Shown here: in pieces, positions 7,755-15,841 of the stretch
How positions within the stretch are numbered: position 1 is the first letter of the stretch
How the letters are laid out: every line of letters starts with the position of its first letter
Source of the DNA: Rhodococcus sp. Leaf278
Lineage (GTDB): Bacteria > Actinomycetota > Actinomycetes > Mycobacteriales > Mycobacteriaceae
Length of the DNA stretch: 37,603 nt
Direction: 5' to 3'
Assembly (NCBI RefSeq): GCF_001426085.1
Contig: NZ_LMRR01000003.1
Coordinates: 199,231 to 236,833, forward strand
The notes under the pieces: generated by a model
Told to the model about the DNA's origin: nothing
Database searches by the model: none
What the model saw: only the letters and a program-made list of their open reading frames with translations
Translations under genes and position numbers: made by a program

Positions 7755-8734
7755 TTCCACTTCGCCTCGAACAGCTTGGACACGCCGTAATTGACGGCAC
7801 CTCCGAGAGCAATACCGATCGCCGCGCCGGCCACCGTGCCGGGTCCCGGAACGATCGAACCCGCCACGCTGCCGATGGCACCGAACACCCATGTCGTGGC
7901 GGCCCCCGCAGCGATGGGTGCTGCCTCGACGATGACGGCCTTGGCCGGGTCCATCCCGTCATCGATATTGCCGGCGATTCCGGGGATCGCTCCGGCCACG
8001 GCACCGAACGCTCCCAATCCCCGACCGATGTTCCTGGCAACGTCGTCCACAGAATCGACACCCGGCAACTCGAGTGCTCGACTCGTCACGTCGGCCATGC
8101 CTCCGATCACTGTCGACGCTATGGTCGTCGGCCAGTCGGGCATCCATGAGAACGATCCGTCGGGGTTCTCGACGAATTTCCCGGTCGGACTGGTGAGCGC
8201 CAGCTCGGTCAACAGCTTCGTGGGTCCGGCCAACTGCTCGGCAGCGTCGAGCGCAGCCTCCTCGGCCTGTTTCAGAGCACCCTGAATGTCCCGGGTCAAC
8301 TGCGCTGCAGCAGAGCGTAGTTCGTCGGCCTGTCGCACCTTTTCCTCGCCCAGGCTGTCCGGTATCAGCGCAATCATCCCGTCGGGGTTGACCACACCGT
8401 CACTTGCGACGGCAAACCCACTGACCGTCGCTGCCGACACCTGCGCCTGCAGATGCGCCTTCGCGGCGTCGACCATTCCTGCTGCGGTCTCGAATGCCGC
8501 ACCGAGCGAATCGATCTCACCGCACACCGAGCTCATCCGGGAGCATTCGGTCACCACGCGTTCGGCCGCTGCGACTGCTGCGTCGCCGGTCCACGTCTCG
8601 GCCAGCACGTCCTGCTCCTCCAGCACTCCGGTGCGCTGGCCGTTGACACGCTCGACGATCTCGGCCAGTTCGATCATCGTCTTGCGCATCGACTCCGGCT
8701 CCCAGCCCGCGACGTGCGGCACGGTCGGGGTCAC
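7751..8734 (-). CDS. WXG-like type VII secretion substrate with glycine-zipper C-terminus (putative effector)
   Basis: A 327-residue protein starting at GTG 8734, inside the stop of the upstream EspC-like gene (GTGA overlap). The first ~100 residues are helical with a WTG turn at 48-50 (LAETWTGDAA), like the WXG turn of ESX substrates. A long Ala/Glu/Gln-rich helix follows (about 131-170). Residues 234-318 are unusual: two glycine/alanine-rich runs, GRGLGAFGAVAGAIPGIAG and GAIGSVAGSIVPGPG continuing into VAGAAIGIALGGAVNYG, with repeated small-xxx-small spacing typical of glycine zippers that insert into membranes. The protein ends KLFEAKWK. No enzyme motif was seen. By analogy with LXG-type toxins that end in glycine zippers, it may be a pore-forming effector; a structural T7SS partner is the alternative. 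Confidence 0.72.
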   Translation of the reverse strand: MTPTVPHVAGWEPESMRKTMIELAEIVERVNGQRTGVLEEQDVLAETWTGDAAVAAAERVVTECSRMSSVCGEIDSLGAAFETAAGMVDAAKAHLQAQVSAATVSGFAVASDGVVNPDGMIALIPDSLGEEKVRQADELRSAAAQLTRDIQGALKQAEEAALDAAEQLAGPTKLLTELALTSPTGKFVENPDGSFSWMPDWPTTIASTVIGGMADVTSRALELPGVDSVDDVARNIGRGLGAFGAVAGAIPGIAGNIDDGMDPAKAVIVEAAPIAAGAATTWVFGAIGSVAGSIVPGPGTVAGAAIGIALGGAVNYGVSKLFEAKWK

Positions 8735-9030
8735 TTCGGCTGGTCCATCGCAGCGAGGCGGCGGGCGAGTTCGTCGTCGGCGATCTCGTAGTTCTGTGCG
8801 ACACCACGAGCGATGTCCGCGACGCATTCGGCCCGGCCGGCCAGTGCTGCAACAGCTCCCGCCGCCGCAGCGGCGGCTGCCGCACATGCTGCGCCGAAGT
8901 CTGTGCCCTGCAGCGCATTCTCGGATTTGCGGAACGGGTCGAGGGCATCCAACTCGGCAATAGCCTCCCCCGTTCCCCTCAGCACAGTCGAGAACTGCCG
9001 CAGGATCACTGGATCCACATTCACTGTCAT
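8731..9030 (-). CDS. EspC-like small ESX secretion-associated protein
   Basis: A 99-residue helical protein resembling the EspC/DUF2580 family of type VII secretion substrates. It shows an N-terminal VDPVILRQFSTVLRG helix, a turn, an Ala-rich second helix (CAAAAAAAAGAVAALAGR), and a closing segment with NYEIADDELARRL, matching the Y-x-x-x-D-x-x-(A/L) pattern of ESX export signals near the C-terminus of one partner protein. The start ATG 9030 has GGGGGAG a few bases upstream, the best ribosome site in the cassette. Its stop overlaps the start of the WTG-motif gene, which suggests equimolar synthesis and possibly a heterodimer, as for EsxA/EsxB or PE/PPE pairs. No ESX core machinery is in the window. 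Confidence 0.78.
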   Translation of the reverse strand: MTVNVDPVILRQFSTVLRGTGEAIAELDALDPFRKSENALQGTDFGAACAAAAAAAAGAVAALAGRAECVADIARGVAQNYEIADDELARRLAAMDQPK

Positions 9031-9121
9031 GACGCTCCCCCGAGTCGTACCGAATCGACGCCCGGTCGATCGACGTCATCGGGTTTGACGCAGCGAGCCC
9101 GTGATCGGTTCCGTGCCGAAG

Positions 9122-9985
9122 CTAGGACCGCGACAGTTCCAGTCGCTCCCGAAGCGGTGGTGGCACCAGCAGGTCTGGTGAGTCGTAGCCGGTCATGCGA
9201 ATCCGATTGACCGGGCCGTCCGTGCACCACTTCATCAATGCCAGAACGGCATTCGGCTCGGCGGCGAGCAAATGGATGCGAATCGCCATCCGGTCCGGTT
9301 GATCGAGCCGGTCGCGAGGACGTTCGATGCCGAGCCCAGCGGCCCGGATGTACAGAACGGGCTCGGTGAATCCACTCCCCCGCTTCTCTGACGTTCGGTA
9401 CGTCGAGGCCTCGTACTGCTCCACATCGTCCCAGCGCACGAGGATGTCGTGAGTGCGCGGAAAGAAGAACATGCACGACCGTCTGCGTCTGACAAATCCA
9501 TCCGCGAACAAACGCAGTTCGACGCTGCTGCGGAAGCCGAGCGTCGCCACCAGTACAACGATGGCAATTCCAGCAATCGGTATACCGGCCGCGCCGAACA
9601 CGTCACTCTTCGACAGGGCGACCCCCATTCCTGACACCAAGATGGACGCGACCGTGATCAACCAGAGCTTGGCGGTCCGGGGCGGAATGGAGACGCCGCC
9701 ACCGAGCACGTGGTCCTCGACGCGCCGAACGAATCGGACGGGGATTCCCCATCGAATCACGTTGTCGTTGATGCCGATCCAGACAAAGGCCATGAAGGCA
9801 AGTAGAGCGATCGATCCGATCGTGTACCCATTGTCGCTTCCGTGCACCTCGAGCCGTCCGCGATAGATCGCAATGGCTACCACCGCGACAATCGCGATGA
9901 CGGCCTGCCACAGTCGGCTTAACGTGTTCGGCCAGTACGGCGCCCAGATAGGTCGTTCTGCGTCGGTGTACTTCGTCTCACTCAT
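9122..9985 (-). CDS. Four-helix membrane protein A, paralogue of the protein at 6810-7754
   Basis: A 287-residue membrane protein, first gene of the cassette. ATG 9985 has a G-rich ribosome site (GGGGGGACGC). Hydrophobic segments: LWQAVIAIVAVVAIAIY, IGSIALLAFMAFVWIGI, LWLITVASILVSGMGVAL and IPIAGIAIVVLVATLGF. The soluble C-terminal part contains RLFADGFVRRRRS and VRWDDVEQYEAS, then a tail with EPNAVLALMKWCTDGP and DLLVPPPLRERLE. These tail motifs and the overall layout match the other membrane protein in the cassette (EPNALLALLQWCRDNP, ELLRPPRFLDRIE), so one arose by duplication. A 91-bp gap separates it from the EspC-like gene, where an internal promoter is possible but not clear. Function unknown; its constant neighbour should be the secreted pair. 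Confidence 0.75.
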   Translation of the reverse strand: MSETKYTDAERPIWAPYWPNTLSRLWQAVIAIVAVVAIAIYRGRLEVHGSDNGYTIGSIALLAFMAFVWIGINDNVIRWGIPVRFVRRVEDHVLGGGVSIPPRTAKLWLITVASILVSGMGVALSKSDVFGAAGIPIAGIAIVVLVATLGFRSSVELRLFADGFVRRRRSCMFFFPRTHDILVRWDDVEQYEASTYRTSEKRGSGFTEPVLYIRAAGLGIERPRDRLDQPDRMAIRIHLLAAEPNAVLALMKWCTDGPVNRIRMTGYDSPDLLVPPPLRERLELSRS

Positions 9986-10116
9986 GCGTCCCCCCCACAG
10001 TCGGTATCAGGTGTTGGACGCACCGGTGGTGCGATCGGTTCCCTCCGGTCCGATTCCGGCGACGCGAATGCGACGAGTACCGTTGGCGCGGCTAATGACT
10101 TAGGAGGGTAACCGCA

Positions 10117-11235
10117 ATGAACGGCCGTCGACTATCGTTCGCTGCCGCGGCCGGACTCGCGGCCGCGATGGGCGTCGGGCGATTCGTGTTCACGCCGCTG
10201 CTACCGATCATGGTCGATGCCGCGGAGGTGACCCCGAGCAGCGGTGCCGTCATCGCAACCGCGAACTACGCCGGCTACCTCGTCGGCGCGATCGTGTTGT
10301 CGGTGCGCCCGTCGATCAACACGACGGCGTCGTTCAGGCTGTGGACGCTCGTGCTCATCGCCAGCGAATTGGCCATGGCAGCAGTACATTCCACCGCAGC
10401 ATTCTCGGCACTGAGGTTCCTGGCCGGCCTGGCCAGTGCCGCGGTGTTCATCGCCTGCGCGAGCACCGTGACCGAGCACAGGGTCGACGGTGCGTCACCC
10501 GGCATCGCGTTCGGCGGCGTCGGTGCAGGTATCGCAGCGTCGGGCATACTCACGTTGCTCGTCGGGCCGCATCTGTCGTGGCAGGCACTGTGGCTGTGCT
10601 CGGCGATACTGACTGCGGTGCTCGTCGCCCCGGCGTGGACGCTTCGGGTGCACCCCGAACCTGCAGGGCGGTCCGAGGCAGGCGAGGTGAACGTCCGGAC
10701 CCGGGCAGTGTGGCAGACATTGCTCGTCGCGTACTTCCTCGAGGGCCTCGGCTACATCATCGTCGGCACGTTTCTCGTCGCGGCGGTCGGTGGCCACGGC
10801 AGCACGTCGGTGGGTCCGGTGGTGTGGATCGTCGTCGGATTCGCCGCGGTACCGGCCACTGTGCTGTGGCAGGGCGTGGCCCGCAGAACCAGCCTGCGCA
10901 GCGCTCTGGTGGCCGCGTTCGCCTTACAGTCCGTCGCCGCAGTGCTGCCGGCCCTGACCGACAACACCATCGCGGCGGTATTTTCGGCACTGCTGTTCGG
11001 CGGAACGTTCATGGGCATCACGATGCTGACGATGACCACCGCGCAGACTCTTCCCGTCGGCCGTACCGCGGCGACGTTGACTGCGGTCTACGGCGTCGGA
11101 CAGGTGGTGGGTCCACTGATTGTGGCATCCGCGATCGGCGACTCCTACTCGATCGCCTTCGCAATCGCGACCGGCGTGCTGATACTCGGAACTGCGGGCG
11201 CAGTGCGCGTATCGCAGTTGACCTCGCCACTCTGA
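10117..11235 (+). CDS. MFS transporter, YbfB/YjiJ family
   Basis: A 372-residue major facilitator protein with about 12 membrane segments. The opening MGVGRFVFTPLLPIM, with a conserved G-R-F-x-x-T-P-L-L-P-x-M near residues 20-35, and GYLVGAIV are typical of the YbfB/YjiJ branch, whose substrates are largely unknown. A strong ribosome site AGGAGG lies about ten bases before ATG 10117. The gene faces the catabolic operon and its last ~91 bases overlap the 3' end of xdhC on the other strand, so it is not part of that operon. It may export or import a small organic compound; the sequence does not say which. Confidence 0.85.
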   Translation: MNGRRLSFAAAAGLAAAMGVGRFVFTPLLPIMVDAAEVTPSSGAVIATANYAGYLVGAIVLSVRPSINTTASFRLWTLVLIASELAMAAVHSTAAFSALRFLAGLASAAVFIACASTVTEHRVDGASPGIAFGGVGAGIAASGILTLLVGPHLSWQALWLCSAILTAVLVAPAWTLRVHPEPAGRSEAGEVNVRTRAVWQTLLVAYFLEGLGYIIVGTFLVAAVGGHGSTSVGPVVWIVVGFAAVPATVLWQGVARRTSLRSALVAAFALQSVAAVLPALTDNTIAAVFSALLFGGTFMGITMLTMTTAQTLPVGRTAATLTAVYGVGQVVGPLIVASAIGDSYSIAFAIATGVLILGTAGAVRVSQLTSPL

Positions 11236-12344
11236 GCCCCGCTGCCGCGGTCCGTTCTGCCGTGCAACGGACCGGTGCCGTCACGCAAACGCCCGCCGGA
11301 TCGTCCATTGGACACCGCAACCATTTCGGCGACGATCGACAGTGCAGTCTCCCCGGGGGTGTGTCCGCCGATGTCGAGACCGACAGGCGACGACAACCGC
11401 GCGAGCGAGTCCTCTCCGACCCCTCTGTCCACAAGACGTTCACGTCGGTCCTCGTGCGTTCGACGGCTGCCCAGCACGCCGATGTAGCCGGCGGGGGTGC
11501 GCACTGCGACGTCGAGCAACGGGACATCGAACTTCGCATCGTGCGTGAGCACGCACAGGGCGGTGGTGCTGTCGATCAGACCCCTGTCCCACTGGGACGT
11601 CAGGTACTCGTGCGGCCAGGCAACCACCACCTCGTCGGCGTGTGGAAAGCGCTCCGCCGTGGCGAATATCGGCCGAGCATCACACACCACGGTGCGGTAC
11701 CCCACGATGGTTGCTGCGTGAGCTACGGCGTCGGCCAAGTCCAGTGCGCCGAAGACGATCAGCAGCGGCGGGGCCGGAAACGATCGTACGAAGACCTCGA
11801 TGACACCGTCGTCTACTTCGATTTCCCGCAGTCCACTTGCGCCGTGCGCCAACATGACCCGAGCGACACCTGCAGCTCCGGCATCGAGCGTCGGGTTGCC
11901 GATGGAGCCGGACGAGTCGTCGGCACTCACCACGAGGTGCCCAGCCGCGGCACCGGAGGCGACGGTCACCTCGGCAACCGGCGATCGCGATGTGATTCGG
12001 GCCAAGAGCTTTTCATAGTGCGGGCGGGTGTCCCGATCGACTCGGTCGACCACAACGTCGACCGTCCCGCCGCACGTGAGACCGATGACGAACGGGTCGT
12101 CGGCCGCAACGCCGAACCTCAGGCGGTCGACGAGTCCACCCTCCGCCGCCGCCATTGCAGCGTCGAACACTGCACCTTCGACGCATCCGCCGGATACGCC
12201 GCCGAGAGCGGTACCACCGGCGTCGACGGCCATGACGGCACCGACGTCGCGGACCGCGCTGCCAGAGGTGGCCACCACAGTGGCCACACCGAACGGTCGT
12301 CCGTCGATGAACCAATCGTGCAGTGTGGCAGCAAAGTCGAGCAT
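11145..12344 (-). CDS. XdhC/CoxI-family molybdenum hydroxylase maturation factor
   Basis: A 399-residue cytosolic protein that in this family binds molybdenum cofactor, helps its sulfuration and inserts it into xanthine-dehydrogenase-type enzymes. Visible features: N-terminal domain starting MLDFAATLHDWF with SGGCVEGAVFDAA; a Rossmann-like C-terminal domain with LLIVFGALDLADAVAHAA, YIGVLGSRRTHEDRRERL and IGGHTPGETALSIVAEMVA. It lies seven bases after the CoxG-like gene and completes the three-subunit hydroxylase set, which supports a role in loading that enzyme. The start ATG 12344 matches the family start. An extra ~35 residues after the usual end (SGGRLRDGTGPLH) carry the gene across the 3' end of the opposite MFS gene, a 91-bp tail-to-tail overlap. 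Confidence 0.9.
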   Translation of the reverse strand: MLDFAATLHDWFIDGRPFGVATVVATSGSAVRDVGAVMAVDAGGTALGGVSGGCVEGAVFDAAMAAAEGGLVDRLRFGVAADDPFVIGLTCGGTVDVVVDRVDRDTRPHYEKLLARITSRSPVAEVTVASGAAAGHLVVSADDSSGSIGNPTLDAGAAGVARVMLAHGASGLREIEVDDGVIEVFVRSFPAPPLLIVFGALDLADAVAHAATIVGYRTVVCDARPIFATAERFPHADEVVVAWPHEYLTSQWDRGLIDSTTALCVLTHDAKFDVPLLDVAVRTPAGYIGVLGSRRTHEDRRERLVDRGVGEDSLARLSSPVGLDIGGHTPGETALSIVAEMVAVSNGRSGGRLRDGTGPLHGRTDRGSGAQSGEVNCDTRTAPAVPSISTPVAIAKAIE

Positions 12345-12351
12345 CGTGGAC

Positions 12352-12978
12352 CTACCGACGCCCGAAGGCTCTGGACACCAGCCAGCCCTCGACCATTCCA
12401 GCGAGAAAGATCCCCGCGACCGGCGCATACTTGCGCATCGGGTCCGGAAGCAGAGACATCGCGTTCAGTTCGCCGCCCATCGGGCTCGCAACAGCTGTTC
12501 TCGCAGCTGCCGGCGCGGTGGGATCGGCCGTGGTCGAACCGCTCAGCAGCGCACCGAGATTGACAGCGAACTGCTGCAGCACCTTGTTCGAGACCGCGAC
12601 GATCGCGCCCTTGCCGAACGAGACAATCTTGCCGCTGATCACCAGGTCCGTGTTCAAGGTCAACCGCGAACGGTCGCCTATCGCCTCGACCGCAAGATCG
12701 ACCTGGGCCTCGGCATCGCCGTTACCGTGCGAGTCCGCGCCCTTGGCTTCGAGGGTGAGCGTGCGGGTCTCGGCGTCGACCTCGAGGAACCGAATCGTGC
12801 CGGCGTAAGCCGCGCTGATCGGCCCGACCTTGACCTTGACTCCACCGAGGAACGTCTCACCGTCCTTGCCGGTGATAGCGGCCCCGGGTACACAGGTCGC
12901 CACTTTCTCGACGTCGTTGATCAGCCTGAAGACGTCGTCCGCGGACGCGTCGATGTCGAGGGTATTGGTCAGTATCAC
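12352..12978 (-). CDS. CoxG-like SRPBCC protein with C-terminal membrane anchor
   Basis: A 208-residue protein of the CoxG/SRPBCC family. The first ~150 residues form the START-like fold: LTNTLDIDASADDVFRLIND, VATCVPGAAITG and LGGVKVKVGPISAAYAGTI are classical CoxG segments. The C-terminus PVAGIFLAGMVEGWLVSRAF is one hydrophobic helix. In Oligotropha CoxG recruits the molybdenum enzyme to the cytoplasmic membrane, and the tail here fits that role. The start is GTG 12978, which overlaps the CoxS stop (GTGA) and has AGGAG about eight bases upstream; a longer in-frame opening upstream is excluded because it lies inside CoxS. Its presence suggests that the hydroxylase passes electrons to the membrane chain. 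Confidence 0.88.
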   Translation of the reverse strand: MILTNTLDIDASADDVFRLINDVEKVATCVPGAAITGKDGETFLGGVKVKVGPISAAYAGTIRFLEVDAETRTLTLEAKGADSHGNGDAEAQVDLAVEAIGDRSRLTLNTDLVISGKIVSFGKGAIVAVSNKVLQQFAVNLGALLSGSTTADPTAPAAARTAVASPMGGELNAMSLLPDPMRKYAPVAGIFLAGMVEGWLVSRAFGRR

Positions 12979-13478
12979 TGGGAAACTCCTTTCGCGCAGC
13001 CGACGCAGCGACGCTGTTCGGCGCACGAGTCGATGGCCTCGACGATGGTCTGGTATCCGGTGCAGCGGCAATAGTTCGAGGCCACCACTTCGCGGATCTG
13101 CTCCTTGGTGGCATCGGGATTGTCGGCGAGGTATCCCTCGGCCAGCATCAGAAACCCTGGCGTGCAGAATCCGCACTGCAGTCCGTGGTGGTCTGCGAAC
13201 GCCCGTTGCAGATCGTTCAATTCGCCGTCGGTGCCGAGTGATTCGACGGTCCGAATCTCCGAGTTCTCCACCTGCGCGGCAAACGTCAAGCAGGCACGCG
13301 CCGGCTTACCGTCGATCAGGACAGTGCAGGCCCCGCACACGCCGTGCTCGCAACCCACATGGGTTCCGGTCAATTGCAGGTCGTGGCGTAATACGTCGAC
13401 CAGGGTGCGGCGTGGTTCGCTGATCACTTCGTGCTCGGTACCGTTGACGGTCAGTTCGATCAGTTGCTTGTTGCTCAT
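12975..13478 (-). CDS. CoxS-type [2Fe-2S] small subunit of a molybdenum hydroxylase
   Basis: A 167-residue iron-sulfur subunit. The N-terminal plant-type ferredoxin domain has Cys43, 48, 51 and 63 (GCEHGVCGAC, RAC). The C-terminal helical domain has Cys102, 105, 137 and 139 (QCGFCTPGF, NYCRCTGY), giving the usual two [2Fe-2S] clusters that carry electrons from the molybdenum site to FAD. The last residues are unusual: CAEQRRCVGCAKGVSQ adds three further cysteines (152, 158, 161), including a CxxC, beyond the normal end of the family. ATG 13478 overlaps the stop of the large subunit (ATGA). With genes 13475-15841 and 15838-16689 it forms a complete L-M-S hydroxylase. Confidence 0.93.
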   Translation of the reverse strand: MSNKQLIELTVNGTEHEVISEPRRTLVDVLRHDLQLTGTHVGCEHGVCGACTVLIDGKPARACLTFAAQVENSEIRTVESLGTDGELNDLQRAFADHHGLQCGFCTPGFLMLAEGYLADNPDATKEQIREVVASNYCRCTGYQTIVEAIDSCAEQRRCVGCAKGVSQ

Positions 13479-15841
13479 GGCTTTCCCTTCGCCAGTGCCG
13501 CTTGTACTGCGACGGGAGTGATGGGCGTGTCGTTCAGTTCCACTCCGGTGGAACGCAATCCGTCGTTGACTGCATTGAGCACCGCGGCCGGTGCACCGAT
13601 GGTTCCACCCTCACCGGCCCCTTTGGCACCGGATTCGGTGAACAGGCAGGGAGTCTCGAGGTGATGGATCTCGATATCGGGGATCTCGCACGCGGTGGGT
13701 ACCTTGTAGTCGATGAAGCTGGCACACAACGGGTTTCCGTGGTCGTCGTACGACACCTCCTCGAACAACGCGCCCGCGATCCCCTGGGCGATCCCGCCGC
13801 GGCACTGGCCCTCGACAATCTTCGGATTGATCGCGACCCCGCAATCCTCGACACACACGTACTTCAGGATCTCCACTTGCCCGGTGCCCTCGTGCAATTC
13901 GACGACGACGCCGTGGGTGGCGTTGGAGAAGGTGCCGTCGTTGAACACGTCGAAACTCGCCGTCGCGGACAATCCCGGCTCGACCCCCTTGGGCAGCAAC
14001 TGTGCCTTCAGATACGCGACGTCGGCGATGTCCCGGTAGGTGACGTACTTCGAGTGGTCGTCGCGCTGGCGAACGCGACCCGAGGCCAGCTCGACGTTGT
14101 CGTCGCGGGTCTCCATCAAGTGCGCTGCGACTTCACACAGTTTGTCTCCCAGCTTGTTCGACGCCAACGCCACCGCGCTGCCGCCGATGGTGATGGAGCG
14201 AGACGCAAACGATCCGAATCCGTACGTGATCCGGTCGGTGTCGCCCTGCACGATCTTCACCTGTTCGACGCCGATGCCGAGTCGATCTGCGACGATCTGC
14301 GCCATGGTGGTCTCGTGACTCTGCCCGTGGCTCATCGTTCCGGTGGTCACGACGACGGTTCCGGAGGTGTCCATCCTGACCTCCGAGATGTCGAATCCCG
14401 GGACCACGTTCATCTTGCGGGCCGCAAAGGCGCTGCTGCCGTAGCCCGTCCGCTCGCTGAAGCACGAATACCCGATGCCGATGTGTCGGCCGGAGGCAGT
14501 AGCCCGATCCTGAAGGTCGTACCAACCGCCGTCCCGCAGCGTCTGCTCGCACAGGTTCAGAGCCTCGAGGTACGAGCCGGGGTCGTAGGTGATGTTGTTG
14601 ACGCCGGTGTACGGGAAGGCAGTGATGACGTTGCGGCGCCGGATCTCCACTGCATCGAGGGCCAGTTCGCGGGCTGCGCGCTCGAACAATCTTTCCATCA
14701 CCATGACGTACTGCGGGCGTGACACCCCTCGGTACGGCGCGGTCGGAGCCTTATTGCTGAACACCGATCGTCCACGTACCCGGTACGCCGGAACCTGGTA
14801 CACCCCCGGCATTTCCGCCGATGCCATCAGGGGCTCTATACCCGCGGTGAACGGGTAGCAGGAGTATGCGCCCATGTCGCACACGACATCCGCGTCGAGG
14901 CCCAGTATGTGTCCCTCGGAGTCGAAGGCGGCCCGCACGTCGTACTGCTGCTCGCGCGCCAGGAACGAGGCCGTCAGCGCGTCCTTGCGGTCCTCGATCC
15001 ACTTGACCGGACGGCCGAGTTTCAGGGCAGCCGCAGCAACCGCGATCTCCTCGCGGCCAACGACGCACTTCTGCCCGAACCCGCCGCCCATATCAGGCAC
15101 GACGACTCGTACCTGACGTTCGTCCAGACCGAGGCACTGCGCGGTGACGGTACGCACCTGGTGCGGGACCTGCGTGCAGATGTGGATGATCAACTGCTCG
15201 TCGCGGTCGTCCCAGTACGCGATGCATCCGCGGGTCTCGAGGGGCAGTGCGTTCTGACGTCCGGTTCTGGACTGCACGGACACCACGGTGTGCGCGTCGT
15301 CGAATATCTCGTCGATGCCGTCTGTCGCAAACATCTGCACGTCGACGACGGTGTTGTTCGGAACCGAATCGTGAACCAGAGGAACGCCTTCGCACATTGC
15401 CTGATCTGCGGAAGTGACGGCCGTGACGGTCCGGTACGACACTCGTGCCGCTTCGAGCCCGTCCTCGACGCTGTAGGCATCGGCGGCGACGACGATGGCC
15501 AGCGGCTCACCGACGTAGCGCACGACGTCGTGCGCCAGCACCGGCATGTCGGTGGGCACGAATTCGCTCAGCGGACGGGACAATTCGGCGCGGATCGGCC
15601 GCAGGCTCAGGTCCCCCGCGGTGAAGACACTGCGCACTCCCTCGACTGCGGCGACACCACCGACGTCGAGTGCGGTGATCGCTCCGGCCGCGACGGTGCT
15701 GCGGACGAACTGAGCGTGCAACATTCCCGGCATCGCGATGTCGTCGACGAATCTGCCGCGGCCGGCGAGCAACCGCGGATCTTCCCGGCGCGCGACCGAG
15801 GTGCCGACGAATTTCGGCGTGAGAACCTGATCGACGCTCAC
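13475..15841 (-). CDS. CoxL/xanthine-dehydrogenase-type molybdopterin large subunit (candidate nicotinate hydroxylase)
   Basis: A 788-residue catalytic subunit that would bind molybdopterin cytosine dinucleotide and hydroxylate an N-heterocycle or oxidise an aldehyde. It starts VSVDQVLTPKFVGTSVARRED at GTG 15841, overlapping the CoxM stop (GTGA). Key segments: GGGFGQK for the cofactor, the active-site loop APYRGVSRP (about 364-372), and the catalytic glutamate in GAKGAGEGGTIGAP near residue 743. The loop is not the AYxCSFR of true CO dehydrogenase, and differs from the AYRGAGR of form II enzymes. Its place beside NicX- and NicC-type genes suggests hydroxylation of nicotinate to 6-hydroxynicotinate, inferred from context only. 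Other pyridines or purines remain possible. Confidence 0.9.
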   Translation of the reverse strand: MSVDQVLTPKFVGTSVARREDPRLLAGRGRFVDDIAMPGMLHAQFVRSTVAAGAITALDVGGVAAVEGVRSVFTAGDLSLRPIRAELSRPLSEFVPTDMPVLAHDVVRYVGEPLAIVVAADAYSVEDGLEAARVSYRTVTAVTSADQAMCEGVPLVHDSVPNNTVVDVQMFATDGIDEIFDDAHTVVSVQSRTGRQNALPLETRGCIAYWDDRDEQLIIHICTQVPHQVRTVTAQCLGLDERQVRVVVPDMGGGFGQKCVVGREEIAVAAAALKLGRPVKWIEDRKDALTASFLAREQQYDVRAAFDSEGHILGLDADVVCDMGAYSCYPFTAGIEPLMASAEMPGVYQVPAYRVRGRSVFSNKAPTAPYRGVSRPQYVMVMERLFERAARELALDAVEIRRRNVITAFPYTGVNNITYDPGSYLEALNLCEQTLRDGGWYDLQDRATASGRHIGIGYSCFSERTGYGSSAFAARKMNVVPGFDISEVRMDTSGTVVVTTGTMSHGQSHETTMAQIVADRLGIGVEQVKIVQGDTDRITYGFGSFASRSITIGGSAVALASNKLGDKLCEVAAHLMETRDDNVELASGRVRQRDDHSKYVTYRDIADVAYLKAQLLPKGVEPGLSATASFDVFNDGTFSNATHGVVVELHEGTGQVEILKYVCVEDCGVAINPKIVEGQCRGGIAQGIAGALFEEVSYDDHGNPLCASFIDYKVPTACEIPDIEIHHLETPCLFTESGAKGAGEGGTIGAPAAVLNAVNDGLRSTGVELNDTPITPVAVQAALAKGKP

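Noticed and set aside
10341..12563. Very long plus-strand open frame (about 740 codons)
   Set aside because: It covers the MFS gene in another frame and the antisense strand of xdhC; its translation is Arg-rich with no family motif, as expected of a shadow frame in high-GC DNA.
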